Positions 1-10,345 are shown, counted from the first letter of the stretch. The stretch: DNA of 64,000 nt from Balaenoptera acutorostrata (GCF_949987535.1 NC_080075.1:59307636-59371635); one strand, 5' to 3'. The notes: a model not told the origin generated them from the letters alone. Numbers and translations are program-made.

Positions 1-1124
1 ATTATTAACATGCTCAAGGTTATACTGTAATAGGTAGTGAAATCAAGATTTGAGTCCAGGAAGAAGGAATGGTAAGTAAGTGGAAAGAAATAATTCTGCC
101 TTGTGGAGAGTGACATTTTGAGCTTTGCTGGGATAACAGATAGGAATTCACCAGATGGAGTAGGGGGAAAGCAAATTCTAAGCAGAGAACAGTACTAAAT
201 CATCAAGGTCCCCAGATATTTACATAAATAGCAAGAAAATACCAAAATAAGATTTTGATGGTCATTTTCCATCCTACAGTTTAATTTCAGATAACTCTCA
301 GTACTGGGAATCCTTAGGATTTGGATAAAAGAGTGAATGATCTCCCAAGGTAGAGGCAATGAGTTAAGTAAAGCAGGTGCAGAAAACAAAAAGGAACGTG
401 GGTGAATGATTGTTTGTTACCTGAGAAGTCTAAAGTATATTCTTTGAAATTTAGAATATTAGGAACCTAACTGGAAGAAAGGAGCATAAAAATGATTATT
501 GCAGTACACAAATTTATAACTAGAATGCATCATTAGCTATATACATCACATGTATGTATGTTTGTACATATACATCCCTCTCCCCCAAGCCTTGGGCATT
601 ATAAAGTCTGAGCCACAACACTCTCAAAGATTAACCTGCAAGACTGGAAGTAACAGTGACCTCTAGTAACCAAAGGTACAAAAGTAGTTCAATTTCTGAG
701 CAGCAACCCAACTGAAATAAGAGAAATTTAGGCTAAAAGTCTATAAACCAGGAAGGTACTAATTTAGTTTTAATCACAGTTTCAGTTTTAACCATCATAA
801 TGCCAGGGTTGAAGGCTAATGATAAATTTTATACTTTATCTTACTTTATCATGACATAAGAATACTAATCATTATTGTTTATATTCCTTGATGATAGACC
901 TAAGCAGATGAACTTTCTGATACCTTAGCCTGACAGTTCCTAAAGGCTAATGAATTTCACTGAACTCTAGAGTCACATAGTAAAGTTACCACTAGGGACT
1001 GTTGCATATGTTGCAAATCTGAAATCCATCTTGCTACCCTCATCCGTAATATCCTCTTATTTTTGCATCTATCCCAATCCCTCCATCCAAAGAGCAATTT
1101 TTAAAATAACTTCCTACTTCTATA
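1..1124. other. Intronic sequence without recognised features
   Basis: AT-rich unique-looking intron. I see no repeat family, exon or RNA gene that I can name. Confidence 0.5.
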
Positions 1125-1265
1125 ACTTTCTTTTTCCCACATTTAACAAACATTTATTGAGTCATTCTAAGGCTAGTTATGTAAGAAACTGTCCCTGCCT
1201 CCAAATAGTTTATAATCCAGCGGGAGCAACAAATATATATACCAAAAGAAACATATAATAAAATT
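1125..1265 (-). repeat. L2 3'-end fragment, minus strand
   Basis: The plus strand reads acatttattgag..., then gtccctgcctcc and a region like 'tagtttataatccag'. This is the reverse complement of the L2 3' end. It is heavily diverged. Confidence 0.5.
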
Positions 1266-1686
1266 TTAAAACAATTCTAACAAGAGACAAAAAATAGATC
1301 ATTTTCAGGAATTAATTTGAGGCCCTAAAGAATGGGAAAATTTTTTATCAGGAGAAGGGTAAAGATGGTCTATGAAGGAAGAACTTCAGTTAACACTCAA
1401 AATCTTTTTTCTCAGAGTCCCTATCATATGCCCCAGAGCTCCAACTGCATACCTCTTCCACTCTCTTCACATTTTCAAGCTCCGTGCCACCTTTTGCAAT
1501 CTGTCAATTACTTTGCTTCATTCTTTGAAAAGATTGAGGACTACATGTACTTCATCAAATTTTATCTTTTCCATTTAGAGTTTTATGTATACTTTTCTCC
1601 TTTCCTCTTGTTTCACAGGAAGGTGTACTTTAGTCCTCTTGACTCATTTTTTAAAAGTATATTTTGAGAAGAAATGACCAAAGAGG

Positions 1687-1974
1687 GCTTCCCTGGTGGC
1701 GCAGTGGTTGGGAATCTGCCTGCTAATGCAGGGGACACGGGTTCGAGCCCTGGTCTGGGAGGATCCCACGTGCCACGGAGCAGCTGGGCCCGTGAGCCAC
1801 AATTGCTGAGCCTGCGCGTCTGGAGCCTGTGCCCCGCGACGGGAGGGGCCGCGATGGAGAGAGGCCCGCGCACCGCGATGAAGAGCGGTCCCCGCACCGC
1901 GATGAAGAGTGGCCCCCGCTTGCCGCAACTGGAGAAAGCCCTCGCACGAACCGAAGACCCAACACAGCCAAAAA

Positions 1975-2005
<31 letters not shown>

Positions 2006-2040
2006 AATCAAGTAAAACTTTAAAAAAAAAAAGAAAAAAA
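1687..2040 (+). mobile_element. CHR-type tRNA-derived SINE, with an internal 24-bp duplication
   Basis: Starts GGGCTTCCCTGGTGGCGCAG, contains the pol III B-box-like GGTTCGAGCCC, and ends in an (AAAT)n tail plus A-rich sequence. An approximately 17-bp target-site duplication (aagaaatgacca...agag) flanks it at 1669-1686 and 2041-2057, with one base of length difference. Two copies of a CGCACCGCGATGAAGAG unit lie at 1869-1892 and 1893-1916. It is CpG-rich. The roughly 100-codon open frames across it on both strands are SINE sequence, not genes. Confidence 0.93.
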
Positions 2041-2402
2041 AAGAAATGACCAAAGAGCATTTGACTCTCATAAAGGAATGGAGCTCTGTAAATGGTAATT
2101 GCTGCCTGGTCTGAGGCAATATCCACCCATTTACTGTCATATACAAAGAGCAGCTTAGAAGTCTTTGATCTGCTGTCAAAATAATAAGATACTCTCCCAC
2201 CCCCTACCATAAGTATGAATCATTTTAGCCTAAGGGCCCCACCAAGGAAATTCACACCTTCTAACCTGATTAATGTAATTTACTTATTAACAACATTTAC
2301 AGCAAACTCATGACAATCCCTGTCTTCTCCCAAATGTTATTTGGAGTAAGAGCCAAATGATACAGATCTGTGCCTGTACACTGTCCCATAGTCTACATAA
2401 TT

Positions 2403-2455
2403 AGGAATGTTTTTTTTTACCCAAAAAAAAAAAAAAAAAAAGGAATGTTTTTTTT
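2403..2455 (+). repeat. Direct repeat around a 22-bp A-rich insert
   Basis: AGGAATG followed by a T run occurs at 2403-2418 and again at 2441-2455. Between them is ACCC plus 18 A. This looks like a target-site duplication around an almost pure poly(A) insertion. Confidence 0.6.
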
Positions 2456-2459
2456 GGGA

Positions 2460-3478
2460 GAACTGACATCCTCTAAATTTCAATTTTGCCTCTGGGCTCT
2501 CTCATTTCTCAAGTAGCAGTCATAGTGCTTGATATTTCTGGTTTACCAGCAGCTTCCTGGTTTAAAATGACGGTTTCCCACCTTCAGATAATTTGACTCC
2601 TGTGCTTTTATACCTCTGTGTACTAACAGCTTGTCTTCACATATTGCCACTGGGTTGTATTCTCAAATTACATTCATTTGGTCACCCCAAGAGGTCTTAA
2701 TGGGTTTCCCAGGCACCAGCTGTGACATAATTTGTCTTCCTGGCAGTTAAAACTGCCAGAGTGTTCCCTGGGCCTTCCCTTTTGCTCCAAAGTACAGGTA
2801 ATTTTTTTTCTTTTGGCAAGGATTCAGCTGCAACTGGTGCATATATTATGAACATATGCCGTCAAAAGGAAAGAATTCTCCAACAGAAGAGAAGGTACAT
2901 GAGAAATTTAAATGACTGGCCACCTTAAAAACTATTGGGAAAACTTTCTACCTAAGTGTCTGACATAATATATTCAAGAAGAAATGGGGTTTAGCTTTTA
3001 ATACCGCTGGCACACTGGAGAGGACAAACTAAAAGAACAGAACTAAAAATATTGAAATGACTAGTTAGGTGTGTTTCTGATTTTGGCATTTATTGAATGG
3101 CAATACTACTATGAAATGACAGAGAATGTCCTTAATCCATTAGCATACACATTTAGTTTTAGCCATACCTGAAGCCAAGTCATGTTTCCATATCACCACC
3201 ACCTAGCAAAACTATGTAATAGTTGTCTACATCAATAAGGAAGCTGACTTATACTTTTAACCACAGCTTCATAAAAGGTTTCCACCTATTTATCCATGGT
3301 AGTTTAGTCTCCCCTCTAAAGAAAAATCCTCTAGAAATTCTAAATATCTTAAGAAGATGGTAGTGATTACTGTCCTGTCAGTAATTTGTGTGAAAGTGAA
3401 TACTACAAATTCTAATTTCACAAGGGACTAAAACATTTCCATATAAAATTTTTCTACAGTATCAGAAATGATTTTACT
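2460..3478. other. Intronic sequence without recognised features
   Basis: About 1 kb of unique-looking AT-rich sequence with no repeat, exon or RNA gene that I recognise. Confidence 0.45.
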
Positions 3479-3540
3479 TTTTTTTAAAAAAAATTGAGGT
3501 ATAATTGACATATAACATTATATTAATTTACTTTTTAATT
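3479..3540 (-). repeat. Old L1 3'-end fragment, minus strand
   Basis: The plus strand reads T/A-run then ttgaggtataattgacata, typical of the reverse complement of an L1M-type 3' end. Only about 60 bp is recognisable. Confidence 0.5.
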
Positions 3541-3724
3541 GAAGGAGAAAATACAAAATCCCTGCAAAATAATATCATTGTTTTTTAAAAAATTTTTTCA
3601 AAAAAATTTTTTTTCATTTGTTTCATTGTTGTTTGTTTCATTTGTTAAATACTTTGCTTAAAGTATTTATTCCAAATATTTATACCTTTAATATATTAAT
3701 CCTGTTTTGTCAAAACTGATGATC

Positions 3725-3730
<6 letters not shown>

Positions 3731-3755
<25 letters not shown>

Positions 3756-4025
3756 ATTTTTGGCTGTGTTGGGCCTCCGTTTCTGCGCGAGGGCTCTCTC
3801 CAGTTGCGGCAAGCGGGGGCCACTCCTCATCGCGGTGCGCGGGCCTCTCACTATCGCGGCCTCTCTTGTTGCGGAGCACAGGCTCCAGACGCGCAGGCTC
3901 AGGAGCTGTGGCCCACGGGCCCAGCCGCTCCGTGGCATGTGGGATCCTCCCAGACCAGGGCTCGAACCCGTGTCCCCTGCATTGGCAGGCAGACTCTCAA
4001 CCACTGCGCCACCAGGGAAGCCCCA
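3731..4025 (-). mobile_element. CHR-type SINE, minus strand
   Basis: On the plus strand it begins with a T-rich tail and TTTTTGGCTGTGTTGGGCC and ends GCGCCACCAGGGAAGCCCC. A 13-bp duplication (tgatgatcttttt) flanks it at 3718-3730 and 4026-4038. Short form, still CpG-rich. Confidence 0.92.
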
Positions 4026-4039
4026 TGATGATCTTTTTA

Positions 4040-5850
4040 AGGTTACATACAAATGACAATAGTGAAGAATCACTTAATATTTCTTTTCCAATTACTTTCT
4101 GTAGTATATTATATATAAATTTCAAGATAAAGCTGTTTAGAATTGCAAATAATAAAATTAACAAAACTTTAAATATGTTATTTCTCTTGATGTGTTAACA
4201 TCAATATTAGAGAACATAATTGGTCAGGCAAGTTTTTTCACTAATGGGAAATACAGTGGTTAATCCTTAATGAATTATGCTCATTTCTTAAATAATATTT
4301 CCCCAAATCATTCTATAATCAATCTTCTCCCCAGGAATCCATTTTATATCCAGCAATTCAAAGCCTGTGTCTAAGGTAACAAAGTAACTTAAAGAATATT
4401 CACTAGTGGACTCCACTTCAAAATGTGAACCACATCAGCATATTATAAGAACGGCAGTCGAAGTAAACTTATGATGTAGAATTAATGGAAAGGAACTTAG
4501 TATCTCTCTAATTAATAAAGTTATTTATAAGAAGTAAGAGCCGGTACTACGTGGAAAGAAAAAGTTCCAATGTAGAAGCTGCAGGTGGCTCCAGGACTGG
4601 ATAAGTCTCCACTAAAGAGCCTGTAACAAAACTGATTCTAAATTCACTTTACAGACAAAGGAATTATAAAGGACAACTTACAGAACGTATGTTCCCAGGG
4701 GATAGGAACTCCAGCTATTTAAACTGTATTTGTATTTCATGAAACTGAAACAGGTAGGTGCTAAGGAACTGATGTGTCATACAAAATATCGTCTGTATGC
4801 CAAATTAAAAAAAGAGCCGTCTTTAAATTTCTCTATAAATATTTCTTTACTGAAATACCTTAGTAAATAAACAATGAGAGAAAACGTTTAATTTTTTCTC
4901 CACACAAGATTATAATGTACTATTGTTTTAGCGTAATAAAATTTTTAAAAAATTGTAGGTCAATACAAATTATTTAAAATAAGCTTTTACAATGAGATAA
5001 CCAAATACTATGTCATTTTGTCTTATAGGATTTAAAAATACTTTAATAGAGCCAGAAGCTGAGGGTACACATATTAATTATAGAAGAGAAACCTGTTCTT
5101 CTCTCTTTATGCAGTTTACCTTCCCTGTAAAGCCCTTTATACATTAATACTCTAACAACTCTAGAATCCTCTTAGAAAAATCAATTTATAACCAAATAAG
5201 TTTTTTTTTTCCTGGCTTGATCTTGGCAATCCTCAAAGTTGGTTCTCAAAAAATTAAAAACCCACTTATAACATTATTAACCCAAGTGGTTTCAATCAAG
5301 TCCCCCAAACTCTCAGGTCCCTTACTTAGCCCATGCCACTGACACATTTATCTTACTAACCAGTAATGGAAAAGAACCATCCCGCTATCTAACTCTCCAC
5401 TATTAACACAAAGGCCTGGAGTGCTGGAGGGTGGGAGGTATGAGAATGGGAATCAGAAAACCAGGCAGAATGAATGCCCCTCCCTCAGAGTTTCACACCT
5501 CGGTAGCTGGTACCCTCAGGGTCCCTGAGCGTTTCTTTCATGTCTGTGGCCTTCCATTCTCTGCTCTCTAACCATTCCAAATGTCAACTCCCTTTTTTTT
5601 TTTCACCAGCCAGGAACTGCCTTACTTTCCTAAAGGGCATAACTATCTCCTGAGGAGAAAGTGATAAGGAATGAAACTTCCAGCCCTGACAAGTGTGAAT
5701 ATATATCAACCTCCTCTTAGTTTTTATCTCTTTCCATTCTATTGGAATGGATATCTCAATATTCGGAAGTAGTCTTTTTTCCATCTAAGACTAATAGTTT
5801 TTAACTTGCTCTAACAGCCCTTCTCAAACTCTCAGGAAACTTGCCTCAAT
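4040..5850. other. Intronic sequence without recognised features
   Basis: AT-rich. The interval 5300-5850 is pyrimidine-rich and may be the diverged upstream part of the adjacent L2, but I cannot show that. Confidence 0.4.
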
Positions 5851-5859
5851 TACCACTAC

Positions 5860-6620
5860 CCCTCCCCCACCAACATCACCTTCCTCTCTGCTGCCTTTTT
5901 GTCCTCAATGTATTTTTCTGCTCCAGTCTATAACGTCTTAAAAAATAAAAATAATTAAAACTGGTCTTCGATTTAGCATCCTCTTTTACTACCCCTTCCC
6001 TTCTCAGGTTAATTTTCTGAAAAAAGTGGCTGGCTACAGTTGCTGCTCTTAATTCCAGAGTTCTCCTCAATTCCTGCTTCTCAAAATACTGCAATTAGAT
6101 TTGTAATCCTATCAGTCCACTAAAATTCCTTTTGGAGAGGTTTCTAATATTCTCACAAATGTCAAATCCAATGGTCACCTCTCAGTCTTTGTTTTACTTG
6201 ACCTCTTTGTAGCAGCCGGCAACATGAATCACTCTTTCTTTGCTATGCTGAAATACTGGAGCTCCCGAAAGAACTATCCTGAGCCACTTTCTTGTTTTAC
6301 ATCCTCCTTCTATGGCTTCAACTATCATCCATAAGCTGAACATTCCCATATTTTTATTCCTAACCAAGACTAGCCTGAGCACTAGACCTATAATTCAGCT
6401 ATCAATATGTATCTATCTATACACCATACGTACCTCAAACTCAACATTCGGAAACTGAATTCATAATCTTTCTTCCACATCTGCTCCTCATATTCTGGTT
6501 AACTATCTAATCTCTAGCTAAAACCTAAGAGTTATGTAAGACTCCTCCCTAGGTTAATCATCTGCGTTGACATATTACAGTAGAGAGGTAAGCTGATGAA
6601 TCTTTTCCTTTTCCCATTGC
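5860..6620 (+). mobile_element. L2 LINE fragment (ORF2 reverse-transcriptase region), decayed
   Basis: From about 6140 the plus strand reads like the L2 reverse transcriptase: a frame giving NGHLSVFVLLDLF, then further on a block like YLKLNI. The frame is broken by several stops and shifts, as expected for an L2 of this age. The 5' limit is uncertain. Confidence 0.65.
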
Positions 6621-6984
6621 CAAATGGGGATAATCATGCCTATGTCCATCTACTCTACCAAGAAATCAGTGAGATATATGAAATGATATGTTTGACTGTT
6701 TGATTAATGTGAAAGAATTTAAGATTCCTTCTGGGTGGTTGGAAGAAGAGAAAGGCTACATGACATCTGAGTAACAAAGGTCCTGATAACAGTTTATTTC
6801 AGTCTGAAAATCCCCAATGTCTAGAAGTTAAAATTTCCATTGAACTGGGGTTGGCAGTAAGTTTCAGAGTTTAAATTAAATTCTTCATGATTCTGCTGAC
6901 TAATGACCACAGAAGGCTTAGAATGAAGCTATATGAACTATAATGCTTTAAATCCTTTCTGTAATGATTAAGAGAGTTCATTTA

Positions 6985-7074
6985 AAAAGTATGAGTGCCC
7001 ACCTGCTATGTTCAACATACAATGTGAAGTCTATGGGAGACACAAAAAGATGATTCAGTTCCTGCCCTCAGTAA
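6985..7074 (-). repeat. L2 3'-end fragment, minus strand (left half, split by nested insertions)
   Basis: Reads cacctgctatgttcaacata...cagttcctgccctcagtaa, the reverse complement of the L2 3' end. It resumes at about 8526 after the nested insertions. Confidence 0.55.
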
Positions 7075-7369
7075 ATTCTTTTTTTTGAATTTTATTTTAT
7101 TTTATACAGCAGGTTCTCTTTTTCTTTTTAATTAATCTATTTTTTGGCTGTGTTGGGTCTTTGTTGCAGTGCACGGGCTTCTCATTGTGGTGGCTTCTCT
7201 TGTTGAGGAGCATGGGCTCTAGGTGCACGGGCTTCAGTAGTTGTGGCTCACAGGCTCTAGAGCACAGGCTCAGTAGCTGTGGCGCACGGGCTTAGTTGCT
7301 CTGCGGCATGTGGGATCTTCCCAAACCAGGGCTCTAACCCGTGTCCCCTGCATTGGCAGGCGGATTCTT

Positions 7370-8399
7370 TTTTTTTTTTTTTTTAAAGAATAGAAATTTA
7401 TTCTCCAACAGTTCTGGAGGCCGGAACTCCAAAATCAAGGTGTCAGCAGGGTCACACTGCCACTGAAGGTTCTAGGGGAGAAGGCTTTCTTGCCTTTTCC
7501 AGCTACTGGTGGCTCCTGGCGTTCCCAAGCTCTGGCTGCATCACTCCAATCTACAGCTCTGTCTTCACGTGGACTTCTCCTCTGTGTCTCTTACAAGGAT
7601 GCTTGTCATTGGATTTAGAGGCCACCTGAATATTCGGGATATTCTCATCACAAGATCCTTAATTACATCTACAGAGACCCTTTTTACAAATAAGGTCACA
7701 TTCACAGGTTCTGGGGTTAGAATGTGGATGTATCTTTTGGGGGGAGGTCACCATTCAACCCTTTACAAGAGCCACAGAGGGACGTGTAGAGTTGCAGAGA
7801 GGTGGACTTGCAGAGCTGTGCTTCCCTGTTAAGAAAGACTGGTGACCAGGCCGTAGGGACAGAACTATTGCCACTCTGAATGCTACAGATGACCATGGAG
7901 GTCTAAGAGGCCCAGGCGGCTGGGCATCCAAATCAGCCAGGGTACCCAGGAGGCCTTACTGAGCATCTCTAGCTGCCTTCTGGGAAGCACGGGTGTCAGG
8001 AAAATCATGTCACTGTGTAAAAATTCCCATCCCTTGCTGGAGGGGATACAAGATGTACCTTGGAAAGGCCTTTTGTTTATGGCTACTTTCCTCCTGCACA
8101 GTGTATTGGAACTTCTCTCTTCTCAATAACTTCTGTGAGGCCACTTGGCAATTTTTCTGAAACTGGAGATTGAGCTGAGAACAAGATCGTGGAGTGATTG
8201 ATTGAAATGAGCTGACACCAGGCATTGAGTCTGGGTCTGGGTGGGGCTTTGGTGACTGTAGGAAGGGCCTGCCCGGGTGCACTCAGAGCTTTGGGATTGG
8301 GCTCAGGCCCTGCCTGGGTGACAAGAGCCCCGGACGATCCTGACGTATATCCCAGAAACCAGAAACCTGAGGCCGGAGCTGGGATGGCTCCCAGAAATG
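7370..8399 (-). pseudogene. Processed retrocopy of an unidentified transcript ending in an LTR
   Basis: A 15-bp target-site duplication (ggcaggcggattctt) at 7355-7369 and 8400-8414 bounds the insert. The integration site on the minus strand is TT/AAGAAT, as L1 endonuclease prefers. On the minus strand the insert ends in a poly(A) tract (T run up to 7384), preceded by AATAAA (plus-strand tttatt at 7397-7402). The last roughly 385 bases of the transcript (7385-7769) look like a MaLR/MLT1-type LTR: CTGACACCTTGATTTTGGA and CCTCCAGAACTG are present. The first roughly 630 bases (8399-7770) are not a repeat I recognise. They contain a 71-codon ATG frame (8225 down to 8010) with no recognised domain, which may be chance. 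The parent could be a lncRNA or the 3' end of an mRNA. Confidence 0.82.
7385..7769 (-). repeat. MaLR/MLT1-like LTR segment inside the retrocopy
   Basis: The minus strand runs from TTGTAAAGGGTTGAATGG through a gap-free LTR-like body to the AATAAA signal just before the poly(A). It has no coding capacity. Family assignment is by remembered consensus only. Confidence 0.6.
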
Positions 8400-8525
8400 G
8401 GCAGGCGGATTCTTAACCACGGCGCCACCAGGGAAGTCCAGCAGGTTCTTATTAGTTATCAATTTTATACATATTAGTGTACATGTGTCAATCCAAATCT
8501 CCCAGTTCATCCCACCCCCTCTGCA

Positions 8526-8640
8526 CTCAGTAAGTTTGTTATGTAGTTGAAAGATACTAAATTCACAAACACTATGACATAAAAGCCAGTAAGTACAATC
8601 AGTGGCATTACCCCAAAATTCCCAATTTAAAATAATAAAC
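8526..8640 (-). repeat. L2 fragment, right half after the nested insertions
   Basis: Continues the L2-like sequence interrupted at 7074 (gtaagtttgttatgtagttg...). Diverged; its extent is uncertain. Confidence 0.4.
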
Positions 8641-8820
8641 TTTCAGAAGTTCTTAGGAATAAAGAAAAAGGAAATGGAAAATAAACTATAGTCATAAGTA
8701 ATCCAAAAGAGAAACTATAGTTTTATATTCCCAATCTTAATGTCACTGAAAAAATACACATTTAATATATTATTTCAAAGAAAATGTTGCAAAAAGCAAA
8801 ACTCTTCCTACTTACAACAC

Positions 8821-8830
8821 ACTTAATTAC
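8821..8830 (-). promoter_or_regulatory. EML4: EML4 intron 2 splice donor
   Basis: On the minus strand exon 2 ends AAAG and is followed by GTAATTAAGT, a canonical GT donor. It leaves one base (G) of the next codon in exon 2, matching the known GQPS start of exon 3. Confidence 0.88.
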
Positions 8831-9013
8831 CTTTACTTGGGACTGATTTTTTCACTGAGGCTACATGATCTTCAGAGATTGTAAGACGCCTCAAAACATC
8901 AGCCAAAGCTGCCTTTAGCACAGTGATTTCATCTTCTTGTTGCTGAACTCGTAACTCAAGGGCTGAGAGGCGATCTTGCACATCAGAAGTACTTGCAGCA
9001 GAAATACTATCAT
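8831..9013 (-). CDS. EML4: EML4 exon 2 (N-terminal trimerization coiled coil), internal exon
   Basis: EML4 is a microtubule-binding cytoskeletal protein. This exon encodes most of the N-terminal trimerization domain, a parallel coiled coil; the beta-propeller TAPE domain lies far downstream. Read on the minus strand, the 183 bases translate without a stop from DDSISAASTSDVQDRL through VQQQEDEITVLKAALADV to HVASVKKSVPSK, corresponding to human residues 9-70. The intron-1 acceptor is AG at 9015-9014 after a T-rich tract; the donor GTAATT starts at 8830. Exon 1 ends in G of a split Asp codon and this exon ends in G of a split Gly codon, so both borders are phase 1 and the exon is symmetric: skipping it would keep frame. 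Compared with human EML4 as I remember it, I see three substitutions: Ser29Leu, Ala53Thr, Ser67Pro. Intact splice sites and flanking introns argue against a processed pseudogene. It is an internal exon, so there is no start or stop codon here. Confidence 0.96.
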
Positions 9014-9035
9014 CTATAAAGAAAAGAAAATATGG
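9014..9035 (-). promoter_or_regulatory. EML4: EML4 intron 1 splice acceptor and polypyrimidine tract
   Basis: On the minus strand a T/C-rich run (TTTTCTTTTCTTTATAG) ends in AG at 9015-9014 directly before the exon. It is a strong canonical acceptor. Confidence 0.9.
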
Positions 9036-9039
9036 AATA

Positions 9040-10190
9040 TTTTTAAAGTAAACTTAAGAAAGAATCTAATGACATATAAGAAAAACTATACCAGATAAGT
9101 CTTTTAAAAGATGAGAAAAATTGAAAAAAACATTTTTTTCCACAGATTAATTTCTGTAAAGATTTTCATAGCTACTTGAACTAATTTAAAACAGTAAAAG
9201 TTAATACAGCTGACATATAATTAAAATTTTGAAAATTTTCCCGTGGTCAAATTTTCCATATATTATACCATCACCTTAATAGTTTTTTCACCAAAATGTT
9301 CCCTAAATATATCACTCTGTAGACATTTGGAAACTTGCAAGACTGTAAACCATTCAAAGCATCCTTCTTACTTATTATATCATTATCATAATTATTTATG
9401 AAAATAAGGAGTACAAATCAGTTCAATTTTGCTTTATGTATCAGATTCAGCATCAATGATCAGAAAGCATTCTTTACTTCTATCTTTATTATTACACTCC
9501 CAATCTCCCCCCCGCAAATATGGCTTCATAATTAGTAAAAGACTTGTTGCTGCTCCTTTTCTCTCCCCAATGCCTCAACCTCTCTTAAAAAAAAAAAAAA
9601 AAAAAAAAAGGTGGTTTCTATACAGCACATAGCTAATATCTGCCTTAGGTATGTAACAAGAACAACAACAAAAAATAAAGTCCGGCTGTAACATAGCAAT
9701 TACAAACTACTTCCAAAGCTACGTAACTTGAGAGTACACTACTTTGTTGGATCAATCTGAATCCAAATGTTTATAAAAGATCAATTGCTATTGGCTAATT
9801 CACTATAAGCAGGAAAATTCAGGGGGGAAATTAGGTTCTCACAGAAGAATGGTTTGACCTGAGTGAGATACACTGACTGGGTCAGTCATTCACACACTAA
9901 GCCATGGTGTGCCGTTTTTCTCATACTGAGATAATGTGCCAGACATCTTAAGCAGACAATTCAACTCAAAGTTTCAGTTAATAATAACAACAACAAAACC
10001 CTCAGCATTTTAAAACCAAAGTTATCACCCTTTATTATGGAGCAGTAAACATATTCATATTTAAGACCTTATATGCCTACAGACAGCTCAGGCATACATA
10101 TGTACTCTCTTCTGTCTTTAGAGGTATTTCAATGACAATCTTTGGAGAAGTACTGGAATGGAAGGAAAAGTTGGGTTTTATCTTCAATTG
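9040..10190. other. Intron 1 next to exon 2; no recognised features
   Basis: AT-rich. An A run of about 26 lies at 9584-9609. No repeat that I can name. Confidence 0.45.
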
Positions 10191-10194
10191 AGAC

Positions 10195-10345
10195 TTCAAA
10201 TTCTAGTACCATAGTTAATCAGTTGTGTAATCTTAGGAAAGTTATTTTACCTCTTTGAACCTCAGTTTCTTCGTCTTTAAATATTGTTATGAGGAAGGTA
10301 CCCAGGACATGTTTGACATTCAATAAATGTTTAACATACAACAGC
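10195..10345 (+). repeat. MIR SINE remnant
   Basis: Reads ...gtgtaatcttaggaaagttattttacctctttgaacctcagtttcttcgtc...caataaatg, the MIR core and 3' part in sense. Confidence 0.8.

Larger units (their letters stand above)
7118..8438 (-). mobile_element. CHR-type SINE, minus strand, split by a retrocopy
   Basis: SINE parts lie at 7118-7369 and 8415-8438 (ttaaccacggcgccaccagg...). Outer 11-bp duplications (cagcaggttct) sit at 7107-7117 and 8439-8449, inside the L1 fragment. The SINE is interrupted at its ggcaggcggattctt sequence by a 1.03-kb insertion. Confidence 0.9.
7075..8525 (-). mobile_element. 5'-truncated L1 3' fragment, minus strand, split by a SINE
   Basis: The left part (7085-7117, ...tttatacagcaggttct) and right part (8439-8520, ...cccagttcatcccaccccct) join into an L1 3'-UTR segment matching 62640-62720 in reverse. 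The element ends prematurely after GAACCTGCTGTATAAAA compared with the longer L1 3' end at 62246-62890. A ctcagtaa repeat at 7067-7074 and 8526-8533 is the likely target-site duplication. Confidence 0.75.
1..8830 (-). other. EML4: EML4 intron 2 (5' part; continues off the left edge)
   Basis: This follows from the position and orientation of exon 2. I looked on the minus strand for the start of exon 3 (coding GQPSPRAVIP) and did not find it, so exon 3 lies beyond base 1. The intron is at least 8.8 kb here. Confidence 0.85.

Noticed and set aside
1690..1760. tRNA gene (pol III A and B boxes)
   Set aside because: The boxes belong to the SINE's tRNA-derived head; no cloverleaf of an intact tRNA, and the same head appears in all 22 copies.
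1674..1985. 103-codon open frame on the plus strand (and longer minus-strand frames of up to 195 codons across 1613-2210)
   Set aside because: Lies almost entirely in a CHR SINE; the same peptide pattern recurs in every SINE copy in the window.
8010..8282. 90-codon minus-strand frame
   Set aside because: Its first codon is GTG; the first ATG gives only 71 codons. No domain, and it lies in a processed retrocopy, so I do not call it a gene.
1..8830. Search for EML4 exon 3
   Set aside because: No sequence matching the expected start of exon 3 was found; it is presumably beyond the left edge.
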